DNA of 64,000 bases from Yoonia sp034652275 (GCF_034652275.1 NZ_JAXIWG010000001.1:186001-250000), one strand, 5' to 3'. Counted from the stretch's first letter, positions 34,966 to 46,032 are shown. A program made the numbers and translations. The notes: a model not told the origin generated them from the sequence alone.

Positions 34966-36185
34966 CGCGCGACGATCACCGCCTGCGCGCGCAGATCCTC
35001 GACCAGCGCATCGGCCAGTGTTGCAAGGCGCTGCCCGCGGATCTGGTTGCGCACGCTTTCAGGGTTGGCATCCACCGCACCCGCCGATTTCCGCTGGCAC
35101 AACATCAGGAACACCAGTGTCTGGCCGTTGTCGCGTGTCAGGTTTGTGGACACTTCATTGGGATCAAGACGGGCAAGTTCCAGCGCGATATCTTCGGGGA
35201 TCTGGCCGGGGGCCACGTCGCGGCGGTCCAGCACTTCGGCGGGCTGGTTGCGCGCGATGCCGTAAAGATCGTCACAGGTATCGACATTGTTGGCCACGTC
35301 GCGCGCTGTCCGCAGCGCTGCTTCGCTGCGGCCACCAGGGATATAATAGGCTGCGTAATCGATGCTGGCGGGCGGCGGCGCGGGGCGCACCGCTTCACGA
35401 CGGCCGCGCATCTGGAACAGGGCGATGCCATTGGGAATCATGATCGGTTCGGTCACTTGCCCGTTTGCAAGATCAAGGATCACGCTTTGCAACTGCGGCG
35501 GATAATTCGAGATCGGCAACCAATCAAGCCGCCCGCCCTGTTCGCGCGATGGTAATGCCGAGACCTGCCGTGCCGCAGCCTCGAAATCTGCAAAGGACCG
35601 CATCTGCGAAATCTGGGTCGCTGCTTGCCCTGCGCGTTGCGCCATTTCCGGCGGGGCGGCGATGATGATCTCGTTCAGCAACACCTCGATCTCGCTGGTG
35701 GCGCGGCCTTGCTGGCCCAGCACGCGGTCGACATCGGCATCGGTCACGGTGACCTCGCGGTTGAAGCGCGCGCGCACATATTCGCGCCATGTGACGCCGA
35801 TGCTGACGAAATCGCGCAAAGTGACGGCATCGACCCCGTTCTGCGCCAGCATGCGTTCAAACTGCGCAAGGGACATGTCGGCACGCCCTGCGAATTCCTC
35901 CAGCGCGGCGGCGATCGCCTCTTCGGGCACCGTCAGCCCGACGCGGTCGATTTCCTGCTGCTTCAGCCGGTCCTCGATCAGCGCGTCGCGGGCGGCCTGC
36001 CGGACATCACCGGGGGTGCGGAACACTTCAAGCAGGCGGGTGCGCTGGTTCAGTTCGTATTGGGTGATGACCCGTTCATTCACGGTGATCGCAGGCGCGA
36101 ACTGGTTTTGCGCGTTCACCGCGTCTACCGGGCCAAAGGTCAGGGCCAGTGCCAGAAGGGCGGTCAGGGTCGAAAATGCACGCAT
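34962..36185 (-). CDS. surA: Periplasmic chaperone / peptidyl-prolyl isomerase SurA
   Basis: A 407-residue SurA that escorts outer membrane proteins to the Bam machine. The signal peptide covers about residues 1-26 (MRAFSTLTALLALALTFGPVDAVNA). The N-terminal SurA domain has TVNERVITQYELNQR, followed by one parvulin-type PPIase domain near 170-275 (LNEIIIAAPPEM, GGRLDWLPIS). ATG 36185 follows GAGGACCGC. It sits between lptD and pdxA, matching its role in LptD assembly. Confidence 0.92.
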   Translation of the reverse strand: MRAFSTLTALLALALTFGPVDAVNAQNQFAPAITVNERVITQYELNQRTRLLEVFRTPGDVRQAARDALIEDRLKQQEIDRVGLTVPEEAIAAALEEFAGRADMSLAQFERMLAQNGVDAVTLRDFVSIGVTWREYVRARFNREVTVTDADVDRVLGQQGRATSEIEVLLNEIIIAAPPEMAQRAGQAATQISQMRSFADFEAAARQVSALPSREQGGRLDWLPISNYPPQLQSVILDLANGQVTEPIMIPNGIALFQMRGRREAVRPAPPPASIDYAAYYIPGGRSEAALRTARDVANNVDTCDDLYGIARNQPAEVLDRRDVAPGQIPEDIALELARLDPNEVSTNLTRDNGQTLVFLMLCQRKSAGAVDANPESVRNQIRGQRLATLADALVEDLRAQAVIVAR

Positions 36186-36202
36186 GCGGTCCTCATTTTT
36201 TG

Positions 36203-38299
36203 TCACTGCCGGCATTGCGCGGCGGGGCCTCCACCGGAGCGGCCAGCAGAAAACCCTGCCAGCGTGCCGGTTAACCCGAAAGTGGTCGTCGGATCAACAC
36301 TACTGGAAGACGTATAGCGGCGCGAGGCGGAAACCGCGATGGTCACACATTCGTTTTGCCACTGAAAACCCACCCCCGCCTGAACGGGCAAGTCGGCGGC
36401 GACGTTGTAGCGCGCATCCACCGACATCTCCAATGCCTCCGTCAGTTGGAAACCGGCATCGAGCGTCCATTCCGAGATCGTGTCGAACCGGTTTTCCGCC
36501 GGATCGCGCGCCTGCCAGATATAGGTGGCGCCGACATCGATCCAGTCATTGCGCCAGCGCACACGGCCGTCCGTGCGGGTGGTCTCGATGGCGTCATCGA
36601 AGAGCCCGCGCAATTCGATCAGAAAGCCGGCGGGCGTCGTATATTGCCCCGAAACCAGCCAGTCCGACCGCGTCCCGTCCAGTCCCGACGAGGGTGTCAG
36701 ATCCGGTTGGGCGCGGTCACGAAACACCCGCCCGAAGGTCAGTGAGGATGCGTTGCCCGCCTGTCCCAGCCGTGTCCATGTCAGCCCCGCCGCGAGCTGG
36801 GTGCCAGTCTCTACGGCGTCCTGTCCGGCAAAACGGGTGCGGTCGAACAGGTTCGCGGGGTCGAATTCGCTGCGGGTGCTGTCCTCGTTCGGGGGCGTGC
36901 CGCCATAGGCCTCGGCCCAGCTAAGCGTGACGGTCGGTTCAATCAGGTGCCGGGCTGCCCCCGCGCTATGCTGCGCCAGCGGCCAGCGCAGTGTTGCCAT
37001 CCCGCTGGGCACGACGCGCAGATCGGTGCCGGGAAAACTGCTGTCGTCGCGCACGCTGTAGATATCGCCGCGCAGGCCGGTCTGTGCGGTTGCCACAACC
37101 CCGCCCGGCAGGATCCAGTCGCGCCGCCAGTCCGCACGCGCACCCGCACGCGTCACATCGCGCCCTGCGAGGCCGTCTGTGTCGTCGGTGCGGTAGGCGG
37201 TGTCGATACTGGCGGCATAACCGAGTGTCCCGCCAAAGGACGGTTGCATGCGCGCCTCATAGCGCGCCTCACCGATGATGGGCGGCAATGAGGCATTGGT
37301 TTCTACATCCCGCAAGGTCTGAAAATAGGAAAAGCGCAATTCGTTGAGGGTGTTGTCGGTCACACGCACGATGCTCAGCCCGCTTTCCAGCCGGTCTTTG
37401 TCGTCATAATCGTAGTCCAGCAGATAGGCCTTGTCGGACACGGTTTCGATATTGAAAGCAAGGCGGAAATCAGCGGGCAATCTGAAATTGCCATTGGCGA
37501 ACAGATAGGACCGCAGATCGTCCTGCAACGTGTCGTCGCTGACGGCACCCCGCACCGACACCGAACCGGTGACAAAGGCGCGGCGGAATTCCATCTCCAA
37601 TGTCCGCGTCTGGGCAGAGACATAGGGCGTCAGGGTGACATCGGCGTGATCGCCCAATGTGATGAAATAGGGTAGCTTGATCCCTGTGCCCAACCGGCTG
37701 GTGTTGCGCTGACGCGGGATCAGAAAGCCTGTCGCGCGCTCCAGCGTCGGATCGGGCAGGCGCATCACAGGCAGCCAGAACAGCGGCAGGCCGCGCACAA
37801 GAAAGGTCGCATTCTCGAAGTAGAGCTGTTGTTCGAACGTGTCATGCACGACCCGTTCGGCGCGGATTTCCCATAGCGGCGCGCGGGTGCCGCAAACCCG
37901 ACAGGATGATGCGGTGCTGCGGTAAAGCTGCAGATAGCGCCCGTCCTGCCGGTTGATCTGGTTGGCGGCCAGTTGCAGTTCCTGATCCAGCACCAGCCGC
38001 GCGCCCAAAAGAATGCCATTTTCGAGCCGGGGGTCCAGATCGCCGCTTTGAGCGGTCAGGACAGCGCCGGTCGCATCCTGCACCACGATAGGTCCGGTGA
38101 TGATCAGCCGGTCGGCGGCGCGGTCATAGATGATCTGGTGGGCGCTCATGCGTGTGCCTTCGAAAAAGGCAACGACATTGCCGGTCGCAGTCAGCCTGTC
38201 ATCGGCTGTCAGCGTCACGGTATCGGCCACCAGCGTGGCGACATTTTGCGCCTGCGCAAGCTGCGGCAGCAGCATCAGGATCAGGGCAAGCCAGCGCAT
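36203..38299 (-). CDS. lptD: LPS assembly protein LptD
   Basis: A 698-residue outer membrane protein that inserts lipopolysaccharide into the outer leaflet. The signal peptide MRWLALILMLLPQLAQA is followed by an OstA-type beta-jellyroll (about 25-130, with VATLVADTVTLTADDRLTATG split over strands) and a large beta-barrel. Cysteines near 132-135 (SSCRVCG) and near 650 (QNECVTIAV) correspond to those of the LptD disulfide network. The start at 38299 overlaps the lptG stop as ATGA; longer upstream extension is a shadow of lptG. Confidence 0.93.
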   Translation of the reverse strand: MRWLALILMLLPQLAQAQNVATLVADTVTLTADDRLTATGNVVAFFEGTRMSAHQIIYDRAADRLIITGPIVVQDATGAVLTAQSGDLDPRLENGILLGARLVLDQELQLAANQINRQDGRYLQLYRSTASSCRVCGTRAPLWEIRAERVVHDTFEQQLYFENATFLVRGLPLFWLPVMRLPDPTLERATGFLIPRQRNTSRLGTGIKLPYFITLGDHADVTLTPYVSAQTRTLEMEFRRAFVTGSVSVRGAVSDDTLQDDLRSYLFANGNFRLPADFRLAFNIETVSDKAYLLDYDYDDKDRLESGLSIVRVTDNTLNELRFSYFQTLRDVETNASLPPIIGEARYEARMQPSFGGTLGYAASIDTAYRTDDTDGLAGRDVTRAGARADWRRDWILPGGVVATAQTGLRGDIYSVRDDSSFPGTDLRVVPSGMATLRWPLAQHSAGAARHLIEPTVTLSWAEAYGGTPPNEDSTRSEFDPANLFDRTRFAGQDAVETGTQLAAGLTWTRLGQAGNASSLTFGRVFRDRAQPDLTPSSGLDGTRSDWLVSGQYTTPAGFLIELRGLFDDAIETTRTDGRVRWRNDWIDVGATYIWQARDPAENRFDTISEWTLDAGFQLTEALEMSVDARYNVAADLPVQAGVGFQWQNECVTIAVSASRRYTSSSSVDPTTTFGLTGTLAGFSAGRSGGGPAAQCRQ

Positions 38300-39393
38300 C
38301 AGCCATCCTCGTTGTGCAAAAGGATACCCAGCGACAGCGCCATCGCCGCAAGCGGTGGCGCCCATGCGGCCAAGGCGGCGGGCAGTTGCCCGTTCTCGCC
38401 CAGAACTTGCGCGAAATTGCGGATGAAATAGATCACGAAGGCAAGGATGATCGCGGTCATCACCGCAAGTCCCGTGCGCCCGCCGCGCTGGTGGCGGATC
38501 GTGAAACTGGCCCCGATCAACACCATCGCCATCAGAAACACAGGCTGGGCGATTTCGCTGTGCAGCCAGACCAGATGCCGCTGCGCGGAAAACCCTGCCG
38601 CTTGCAGCCGGTCGATGAAGGCGGGCAATTGCCAGATCGGGATCGACGAGGGTGTGCCGAAACTGTCGCGGATCTGGTCCGGCGTCAGCGTAGACGGAAT
38701 CCGCATAGCGGCCTGCCGGATCGCGCCTGCCTCGGGGGTGACAGCGTCGCCGAAGGTCCAGATCTTGGCGTTGGTCAGCACCCATGCCCCGTCCGTCAGC
38801 ACCGCAGAGGCCGCGTTGACGCGCCGTGCAGGCCCTGCGTCTGGTGCGAAGGTCAGGAATGTCACATCCGTCAGGATGGTGCCGTCCAGATTGGCGCCCG
38901 CTGCGCGGATCACTGTCTGCCCGTCGCTCGCGCCTTGCCGCAGCCAAAGGCCTGACGACCCGATCGACAGAACTGACGCATTGCCGCGCAGGGCACCGCC
39001 GCGGGCCTCGTATTCCTTGGACGTGGCCGCCACGATCGGGTTCAGGATCGCGACCGCCAGAATGCCGATCAGCAGACCTACCGCCAGCGGGGCCAGCAGC
39101 GCGCGCAACGCCGACCGGCCCGCGGCACGGGTCACCACCAGCTCGGACGACCGCGCCAGCCCCAGAAACAGCGCGATAGCTGCAAGGATCATGATCAGCG
39201 GCAGGATCTCATAGATCGCGCGCGGGGTGTTCAGCAGCGTCAGTTCCAGAAGGTCGCGCAGCCCTGCCTCGGCGGTGGCATAGCGGCGTGACTGTTCGAC
39301 CAGATCAAGAAAGACCATGATCAGCATGAAGACCGCCAGCACCCCCAGAAAGGTCAGCAGGAACCGGCGCGCGAAGTAGCGGTGCAGGATCAT
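38299..39393 (-). CDS. lptG: LPS export permease LptG
   Basis: A 364-residue inner membrane permease of the YjgP/YjgQ family, partner of LptF and LptB in the LPS export ABC transporter. Six transmembrane helices are predicted, three at the N terminus (about 14-34, 62-82, 98-120) and three near the C terminus (about 275-295, 305-325, 335-355), flanking a periplasmic jellyroll. ATG 39393 overlaps the stop of lptF as ATGA and gives MILHRYFARRFL, normal for LptG. Confidence 0.92.
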   Translation of the reverse strand: MILHRYFARRFLLTFLGVLAVFMLIMVFLDLVEQSRRYATAEAGLRDLLELTLLNTPRAIYEILPLIMILAAIALFLGLARSSELVVTRAAGRSALRALLAPLAVGLLIGILAVAILNPIVAATSKEYEARGGALRGNASVLSIGSSGLWLRQGASDGQTVIRAAGANLDGTILTDVTFLTFAPDAGPARRVNAASAVLTDGAWVLTNAKIWTFGDAVTPEAGAIRQAAMRIPSTLTPDQIRDSFGTPSSIPIWQLPAFIDRLQAAGFSAQRHLVWLHSEIAQPVFLMAMVLIGASFTIRHQRGGRTGLAVMTAIILAFVIYFIRNFAQVLGENGQLPAALAAWAPPLAAMALSLGILLHNEDG

Positions 39394-40529
39394 GCGGGCA
39401 CCCCTGTCGCGGGGCGGCGCTTGAACAGATAGGGCCGGCCTGCCCAGAACAGCAGGAACCAGACGATCGCCATCCCGCCGATTCCCGGCAGGTAGGTCAG
39501 AAACCACAGCTGCGCATTGCTGCGTGCCGCATTAAGCCCGGCGGTTTCCAAAGCCTTGACGACGACAATCAGCCCGATCGCCGCCACGATCTGCCGCCAG
39601 ACCCCGAACCGGCTGTGCCCGCCGACCATCAGCGTGGCAAAGCCAAGCAGTGCCGCGACCGTCCCCAGCAACGACTGGCTGAACCTGTCATGCCCGTCCG
39701 CGATCATCCGCGCCTCGGATGCATTGGTTTCGGCGGCCAGTTCCGGCGTGGGGTTCAAAAGTTCCCATGTGGACAGATGCGCCGTCCGGCGGCCGGGTGC
39801 GGTGGCGGGGGTCAGCAAGGCCCCGACGTTGTAGGAAAAATCCGCAAAGCGCGTCGTGAACAGCCGCTGGTCGGCCAGACGCAGGGTCTGCACCATGCCG
39901 TCGATCATCACCAGCTGGGTTTCATCGCCCTCGCGTACCAGAAAGGCGCGCGATGCGGTATAGGTCACATGGTCTGCGATGTCGCGGTTGTCCGACAGGA
40001 ACACATCGTAGAGCTCGCCTTCCGCACTGATGTCGCGGATATAGAAGGTGACGCCTGCAATGGGCTCGGTAAAGGTGCCGGGGGTCAGCAGGCGCGCAGT
40101 CATGTTGCGCGCGATCTCGGCCTGACGCTGGGCCAGTTGCGCCGCACTGAGCGGCACCAGAAAATGCATCAGCAACGACATGAGCAAGGCCACGATCAGC
40201 CCGAAATAAAGCACCGGGCGGGCCATGCGGAACATTGAATAGCCGGTCGCCTGCACCACGACCAGTTCGCTGTCATTGGTCATCCGGTTGGTGACATAAA
40301 TGGCCGCCGCAAAAGCCGCCAAAGGCAGCGCCAGCCGGATCACCGAAGGCAGCGTCAGCGCGGTGAATTCGAAAAACACGCCCGCCGACTGGCCATCGGC
40401 AATCAACTGGTCGAACAAAAGGACCGCGCGGTTGATCGAGTAGACCAGCACCAGCACCAGCCCGAAGAATCCGCAAAGCGTGATCAGCTGGGACAGCATA
40501 TACCTGTCAAATCGTGCCAAACCCTGCAT
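39390..40529 (-). CDS. lptF: LPS export permease LptF
   Basis: A 379-residue paralogue of LptG with the same six-helix, central-jellyroll plan. The first helices contain MLSQLITLCGFFGLVLVLVY and the family pair of RMTNDSELVVVQATG. I choose ATG 40529 because the segment ARFDRYMLSQL is conserved at the LptF N terminus; a TTG at 40553 is also possible and an AAAGGG directly before ATG 40529 is too close for an ideal ribosome-binding site. It is the first gene of the six-gene operon, divergent from pepA. Confidence 0.9.
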   Translation of the reverse strand: MQGLARFDRYMLSQLITLCGFFGLVLVLVYSINRAVLLFDQLIADGQSAGVFFEFTALTLPSVIRLALPLAAFAAAIYVTNRMTNDSELVVVQATGYSMFRMARPVLYFGLIVALLMSLLMHFLVPLSAAQLAQRQAEIARNMTARLLTPGTFTEPIAGVTFYIRDISAEGELYDVFLSDNRDIADHVTYTASRAFLVREGDETQLVMIDGMVQTLRLADQRLFTTRFADFSYNVGALLTPATAPGRRTAHLSTWELLNPTPELAAETNASEARMIADGHDRFSQSLLGTVAALLGFATLMVGGHSRFGVWRQIVAAIGLIVVVKALETAGLNAARSNAQLWFLTYLPGIGGMAIVWFLLFWAGRPYLFKRRPATGVPA

Positions 40530-40650
40530 CCCTTTGCGCCAATCTTGCGGCAAACTAGCCTAAGCTGCGGCGGTGTTGAACAGCTAACTGGCCATTGCCG
40601 GACCCGCGGGCTAGGTATCGCTGATGACATCAGCCTGGACAGGAGACGCC

Positions 40651-42120
<1,470 letters not shown>

Positions 42121-42588
42121 ATGGGCGCGGTCTTTTTCTACGAATTGCAAGGCGCGCCCTTGGAAGCGACCCTGCCGATGCTGCTGGACAAGGCGCGCGG
42201 GCAGGGCTGGCGGGTGCTGGTGCGCAGCACCGACCCTGCGCTGCTGGCGCATCTGGACGCAGCGCTATGGCAGGGCCCCGTCGAAAGCTTTCTGCCGCAC
42301 GGGATGGCGGGCGGGCCACATGATGCCGATCAGCCGATCCTCTTGGGCGATGTGCCTGCGGACGGCTTCGCCTGCGTGATGGCCGTGGGCGGGGCGGCAG
42401 TGACGGCGGATGAGGCTAACCGCCTTGCGCGCGCCTGCATCCTGTTTGACAGCGCCGAAAGCGCCAAAGCACAAGCACGCGTGCAGTGGAAGAGCCTGAC
42501 AGATGCCGGTATCGCCGCGCAATATTGGGCGCAGGAGGACGGGCGCTGGGTCAAAAAGGCGGAACGTGACGCGCGCAGCGCAGGCTGA
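42121..42588 (+). CDS. holC: DNA polymerase III chi subunit
   Basis: A 155-residue HolC that links the clamp loader to single-stranded DNA-binding protein. The pattern is VFFYELQGAPLEATLPMLLDKARGQGWRV at the N terminus, split over the first helix, with ILLGDVPADGF and WKSLTDAGIAAQYW towards the C terminus. It starts immediately after the pepA stop. The end has a Lys/Arg-rich tail. No psi subunit is visible, as expected outside gammaproteobacteria. Confidence 0.9.
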   Translation: MGAVFFYELQGAPLEATLPMLLDKARGQGWRVLVRSTDPALLAHLDAALWQGPVESFLPHGMAGGPHDADQPILLGDVPADGFACVMAVGGAAVTADEANRLARACILFDSAESAKAQARVQWKSLTDAGIAAQYWAQEDGRWVKKAERDARSAG

Positions 42589-42590
42589 AA

Positions 42591-42673
42591 AGGGGCGCTG
42601 CCCCTCGCCCCTGACCGGGGCTCACCCCCCGGATCACGTCCGGTGCAGGCTCCGTACTTTTGGAAAAAAGAAG
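42591..42673 (+). repeat. Dispersed intergenic element, copy R7a, long form
   Basis: Plus-strand copy beginning three bases after the holC stop: the hairpin AGGGGC-GCT-GCCCCT (42591-42605), further GC-rich palindromic pieces including CCGGATCACGTCCGG, then TACTTTTGGAAAAAAGAAG. It may end the pepA-holC transcript, although no T run follows the hairpin. Confidence 0.6.
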
Positions 42674-42687
42674 ACGTGGCTTTACCA

Positions 42688-42720
42688 CATCGTTCGAGCC
42701 CAAATATCCCCGCCGGAGGC
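42688..42720 (-). repeat. Dispersed intergenic element, copy R7b
   Basis: Minus-strand copy starting GCCTCCGGCGGGGATATTTG and ending GGCTCGAACGATG. It begins ten bases after the stop of the 30-residue lipoprotein gene and faces copy R7a head to head. Confidence 0.7.
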
Positions 42721-42730
42721 CAGAAAGTCG

Positions 42731-42823
42731 CTAGAACGCAAAGCTCGAATCAAAATCTTCGGGCAGTTGTGGCGCAGGGGCGCAGGCGGCCAGCAGCAGG
42801 ATAAGGGTCAGCGCGCGGATCAT
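42731..42823 (-). CDS. Tiny lipoprotein (30 aa)
   Basis: A gap ORF of 30 residues with an almost complete lipoprotein signal: MIRALTLILLLAAC with the lipobox Cys at 14. The mature peptide is only 17 residues, starting CAPAPQLPEDFD and ending SFAF. The ATG overlaps the stop of the aspartyl protease gene as ATGA, so it would be translated by coupling. It resembles entericidin-size lipoproteins in length but I find no family match. The clean signal, the overlap and the stop just before repeat R7b support a real gene. Confidence 0.6.
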   Translation of the reverse strand: MIRALTLILLLAACAPAPQLPEDFDSSFAF

Positions 42824-43398
42824 CTTGTCAGCACCATCGTATCGTTGGAAATCTCGATCCGGTCATAAAGGCCAAGGTAGGACATGCCAAGCAGGCTTTC
42901 CTCCATCTCGCCACCGTTGACGACGGCCTTTACCGGACCGTCGGTGATCCCGCCAAGGGTCATGCTGTCCAGCGTTACGGGGGCTGTGCGCACCATGCCG
43001 TTCGCCGTCGCGGCCATGCCAGAATAGGTCAATGTCGCGGGATCAATGCCCGCGCGCCGTGCATCCCTCTCGGACAGGACGACAAGGCTGGCGCCGGTAT
43101 CGACGATGAACCGCACGGGTGTATCGTTGACCGCGATATCGACGAAATAATGCCCGCCCGCGCCACGCGGCAGGGTAATGCGGCCATCCGCCATCGCCGT
43201 CTGGCGCGGATTGACGGTCTGGGTGATGTCGCCCCACAGCCCGTAGGCCCCGATCACGCCCACAAAGATCAGCGCCCAGATCGCCGCTTGCTGCGCCATC
43301 TTGCCAAGGTTGTTGCGTCCCGCAACAATCATCGAGCCGCCGATGGCGGCCGCGAGCAAGACAAGGTAGGTCAGTTGCATGATCTGGTCAGTGGTCAT
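42820..43398 (-). CDS. Membrane-anchored clan AA aspartic protease (TIGR02281 type)
   Basis: A 192-residue single-domain, retropepsin-like protease. Two hydrophobic segments lie at about 8-26 and 38-55, then a protease domain with the catalytic Asp100 in FIVDTGASLVVLSERDA and the flap-like region. The C-terminal LLGMSYLGLYDRIEIS is characteristic. Such proteins act as homodimers; RC1339/APRc from Rickettsia is a related example. The start at 43398 is preferred because the upstream frame is a shadow of marC. It is coupled with the 30-residue lipoprotein downstream. Confidence 0.85.
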   Translation of the reverse strand: MTTDQIMQLTYLVLLAAAIGGSMIVAGRNNLGKMAQQAAIWALIFVGVIGAYGLWGDITQTVNPRQTAMADGRITLPRGAGGHYFVDIAVNDTPVRFIVDTGASLVVLSERDARRAGIDPATLTYSGMAATANGMVRTAPVTLDSMTLGGITDGPVKAVVNGGEMEESLLGMSYLGLYDRIEISNDTMVLTR

Positions 43399-43415
43399 GC
43401 CGCACCATATAGCGC

Positions 43416-44045
43416 TTATCCGCCGATTCCAAAGCCCCGCAACCCGTCGAGCACGAATTGCACCGCCAATGCGGCCAGCAACATGCCCAGCACGCGGGTC
43501 ACGATGTTCAATCCGGTCTTGCCCAAGGCGCGTTCGATCGTGGGCGCGATGAGGAAGGACAGAAAGGTGATCAGCAGCACCGCCATCAGCACGCCTGCAA
43601 TCGCGCCGAAATCGGCGGCGGATGTGGCATTGCCTGCCAGCAGGATGATCGTGGTGATGGCCCCCGGCCCCACGATCAGCGGCAAGGCCAGCGGAAAGAC
43701 CGAAGGGTCGTCCTGATGTTCGGCCTGGCCTTCGGCGGCATTGTCCGCACGCCGTGCCTGCCGGCGCTGGAACAGCATGTCGAGGGCTGTCAGGAACAAC
43801 AGGATCCCGCCCGCGATGCGAAACGCATCCATCGAGATGCCGATAAAGCCCAGCACCGCCTCGCCCACGAAGAGGAACAGGATCATCAGCACACCCGCGA
43901 CGATGCAGGCGCGCACAGCGATGGCGCGGCGTTGCTCGGCGGTCATGCCTTGGGTCAGCGCGATGAACACCGGCACCAGACCGGGGGGGTCCAGAATGAT
44001 GAACATCGTCGTGAAGGCGGCGATGATGGCGGGCAGTTCGGTCAA
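43416..44045 (-). CDS. MarC family integral membrane protein
   Basis: A 209-residue inner membrane protein with about six transmembrane helices. The N terminus has FIILDPPGLVPVFIALTQGMT, the signature of MarC/YchE proteins, and the middle has PLALPLIVGPGAITTII. The physiological role of MarC proteins is unsettled; an antibiotic-export role was proposed and later disputed. It starts with TTG at 44045, which overlaps the stop of the ABC-F gene as TTGA; an ATG 13 codons in would remove part of the first helix. Confidence 0.88.
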   Translation of the reverse strand: MTELPAIIAAFTTMFIILDPPGLVPVFIALTQGMTAEQRRAIAVRACIVAGVLMILFLFVGEAVLGFIGISMDAFRIAGGILLFLTALDMLFQRRQARRADNAAEGQAEHQDDPSVFPLALPLIVGPGAITTIILLAGNATSAADFGAIAGVLMAVLLITFLSFLIAPTIERALGKTGLNIVTRVLGMLLAALAVQFVLDGLRGFGIGG

Positions 44046-45895
44046 GCTTTTTCCGCCTTTTCGAGCTTTTCAAGCGCCGCCATCCACATCGCCTCGGCGC
44101 GGTTCAGCCCGTCCATGACTTCGGCGTATTTCTTGTTCCAGGTCGCAAGTTCACCGGCCTTGGTATCCTCATACAGTGTCGGATCGGCGAGTTTTTTGGC
44201 CAGCTTGTCGCGCATCTCGTTGATCTTGGACACACGTTCTTCGTTCTTGCGTACATCCGCACGCAGGGCCATGATTTGATCGCGCGTGGGTTTGGGCGCG
44301 GCTTTGGCCTTGGGCTTGTCCTTTTCGGCGGGCTTGTCAGGCGTCAGCAGCAGGCGGCGGTACGCCTCCAGATCGTCGTCATAGGAGGTGACATGGCCGT
44401 CTTTCACGAGCCAGAGCCGGTCGGCGACCATCGACAAAAGATGCATGTCGTGGCTGACGAGGATCACAGCACCGGAATAGGCGGTCAGCGCCTCGACCAG
44501 CGCCTCGCGGCTCTCGATATCAAGGTGGTTGGTCGGCTCATCAAGGATCAGCAGATGCGGGGCGGGCAGGGTGGCCAGCAGCAACGACAACCGCGCCTTT
44601 TGACCGCCCGACAGGCGGCCCACCTCGGTTTCGGCCTGATCGGCACCAAGTCCGAACCCTGCAAGCCGCGCACGCAGGCGGGCCTGCCCTTCGCTGGCGC
44701 GTTCGCGCATCAGGTGCTGCAGGGGCGTTTCATCGACGTAGAGTTCATCGACCTGATGCTGGGCGAAAAACCCGATGCGCAGCTTGTTCGAGGTTACCAT
44801 CTTGCCGCGCGCGACATCCAGCCGCCCCGACAGCATCTTCGACAGCGTCGATTTACCTTCGCCGTTGCGGCCCAGCAAGGCGATCCGGTCGTCCTGATCG
44901 ATGCGCAGGTTCAGGTCATGCAGCACGATTGTGTTGCCATAGCCCACGGCAGCGCCTTCGGTCGCGATGATGGGGGGCGACAGTTCTTCGGGCTCGGGAA
45001 AGGTAAACACGGTGCGCGCGGCATCTTCGGGCGCGCGGATGGTTTCCATCTTTTCCAGCATCTTGACGCGGGATTGTGCCTGTTTCGCCTTGGATGCCTT
45101 GGCCTTGAAGCGGTCGACAAAGGCCTGCAGATGCGCGCGCTTGGCGTCCTGTTTCTTGGCGGCCGAGGCCATCAGCGCACGTTTTTCGGCGCGCTGCTTG
45201 GCGAACATGTCATAGGTGCCGGTGTAATAGATCAGCCCCTTGTCTTCCAGATGCAGGATGCCGCCGACCGACCGGTTCAACAGTTCGCGGTCGTGGCTGA
45301 CGATCAGCACGGTATGGGGGTATTTGACGAGATAAGCTTCGAGCCAGAGCGCGCCTTCAAGGTCGAGATAGTTTGTCGGTTCGTCCAGCAGCAACAGGTC
45401 AGGCTCAGAAAACAGCACGGCGGCAAGGGCCACCCGCATCCGCCAGCCGCCGGAAAAGGCCGAACAGGGCATCTGCTGTTCTTCATGCGTGAACCCCAGA
45501 CCTTTCAGGATCGTCGCGGCACGGGCTTCGGCGGACCATGCGTCGATATCGGCCAAACGCGTCTGCACCTCGGCGATGCGGGCGGGGTCGGTGGCGGTTT
45601 CCGCCTCAGCCAAAAGCGCCTCGCGTTCCTGATCGGCGCGCAGCACGGTGTCGATCAAGGACACCTCGTTGCCCGGCACCTCTTGGGACACGCCGCCGAT
45701 CTTCCAGCCTTTGGGAATGCTGACGCTGCCGGTGTCGAGCACCATTTCGCCGCGGATGATGCGGAACAAAGTGGTCTTGCCAGACCCGTTGCGGCCCACA
45801 AGGCCGACCTTGTGGCCGGTGGGAATTGTCACAGTCGCGTTTTCGACCAGCGTGCGGCCTTCGACGGAATAGGTCAGATCGGAGATTTTCAACAT
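44042..45895 (-). CDS. ABC-F family ATPase, YheS-like
   Basis: A 617-residue soluble protein with two ABC domains. Walker A motifs are GRNGSGKTT near 34 and GRNGEGKST near 345, with LLLDEPTNYLD and LLILDEPTNHLD as Walker B. The inter-domain linker (about 235-285) is strongly basic and helical, the part that reaches towards the peptidyl-tRNA site in ABC-F translation factors. The C terminus (about 530-617) is a Lys/Glu-rich coiled coil. It differs from the Uup-like paralogue at 22.3 kb. It precedes marC with a TTGA overlap and is divergent from ndk. Confidence 0.87.
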   Translation of the reverse strand: MLKISDLTYSVEGRTLVENATVTIPTGHKVGLVGRNGSGKTTLFRIIRGEMVLDTGSVSIPKGWKIGGVSQEVPGNEVSLIDTVLRADQEREALLAEAETATDPARIAEVQTRLADIDAWSAEARAATILKGLGFTHEEQQMPCSAFSGGWRMRVALAAVLFSEPDLLLLDEPTNYLDLEGALWLEAYLVKYPHTVLIVSHDRELLNRSVGGILHLEDKGLIYYTGTYDMFAKQRAEKRALMASAAKKQDAKRAHLQAFVDRFKAKASKAKQAQSRVKMLEKMETIRAPEDAARTVFTFPEPEELSPPIIATEGAAVGYGNTIVLHDLNLRIDQDDRIALLGRNGEGKSTLSKMLSGRLDVARGKMVTSNKLRIGFFAQHQVDELYVDETPLQHLMRERASEGQARLRARLAGFGLGADQAETEVGRLSGGQKARLSLLLATLPAPHLLILDEPTNHLDIESREALVEALTAYSGAVILVSHDMHLLSMVADRLWLVKDGHVTSYDDDLEAYRRLLLTPDKPAEKDKPKAKAAPKPTRDQIMALRADVRKNEERVSKINEMRDKLAKKLADPTLYEDTKAGELATWNKKYAEVMDGLNRAEAMWMAALEKLEKAEKA

Positions 45896-46032
45896 GAGGC
45901 TGCCTTGCCCGATCCCAAGGGCCGGGTCAATCGGGGGAAATGATCTATCGCTGCGGATGCAGCCCTTTTCATGCCAATGCGTGCATGCTAGGGGGCAGGC
46001 AGTTCAACCCAAACCATGAAAGACCCTGAAAA

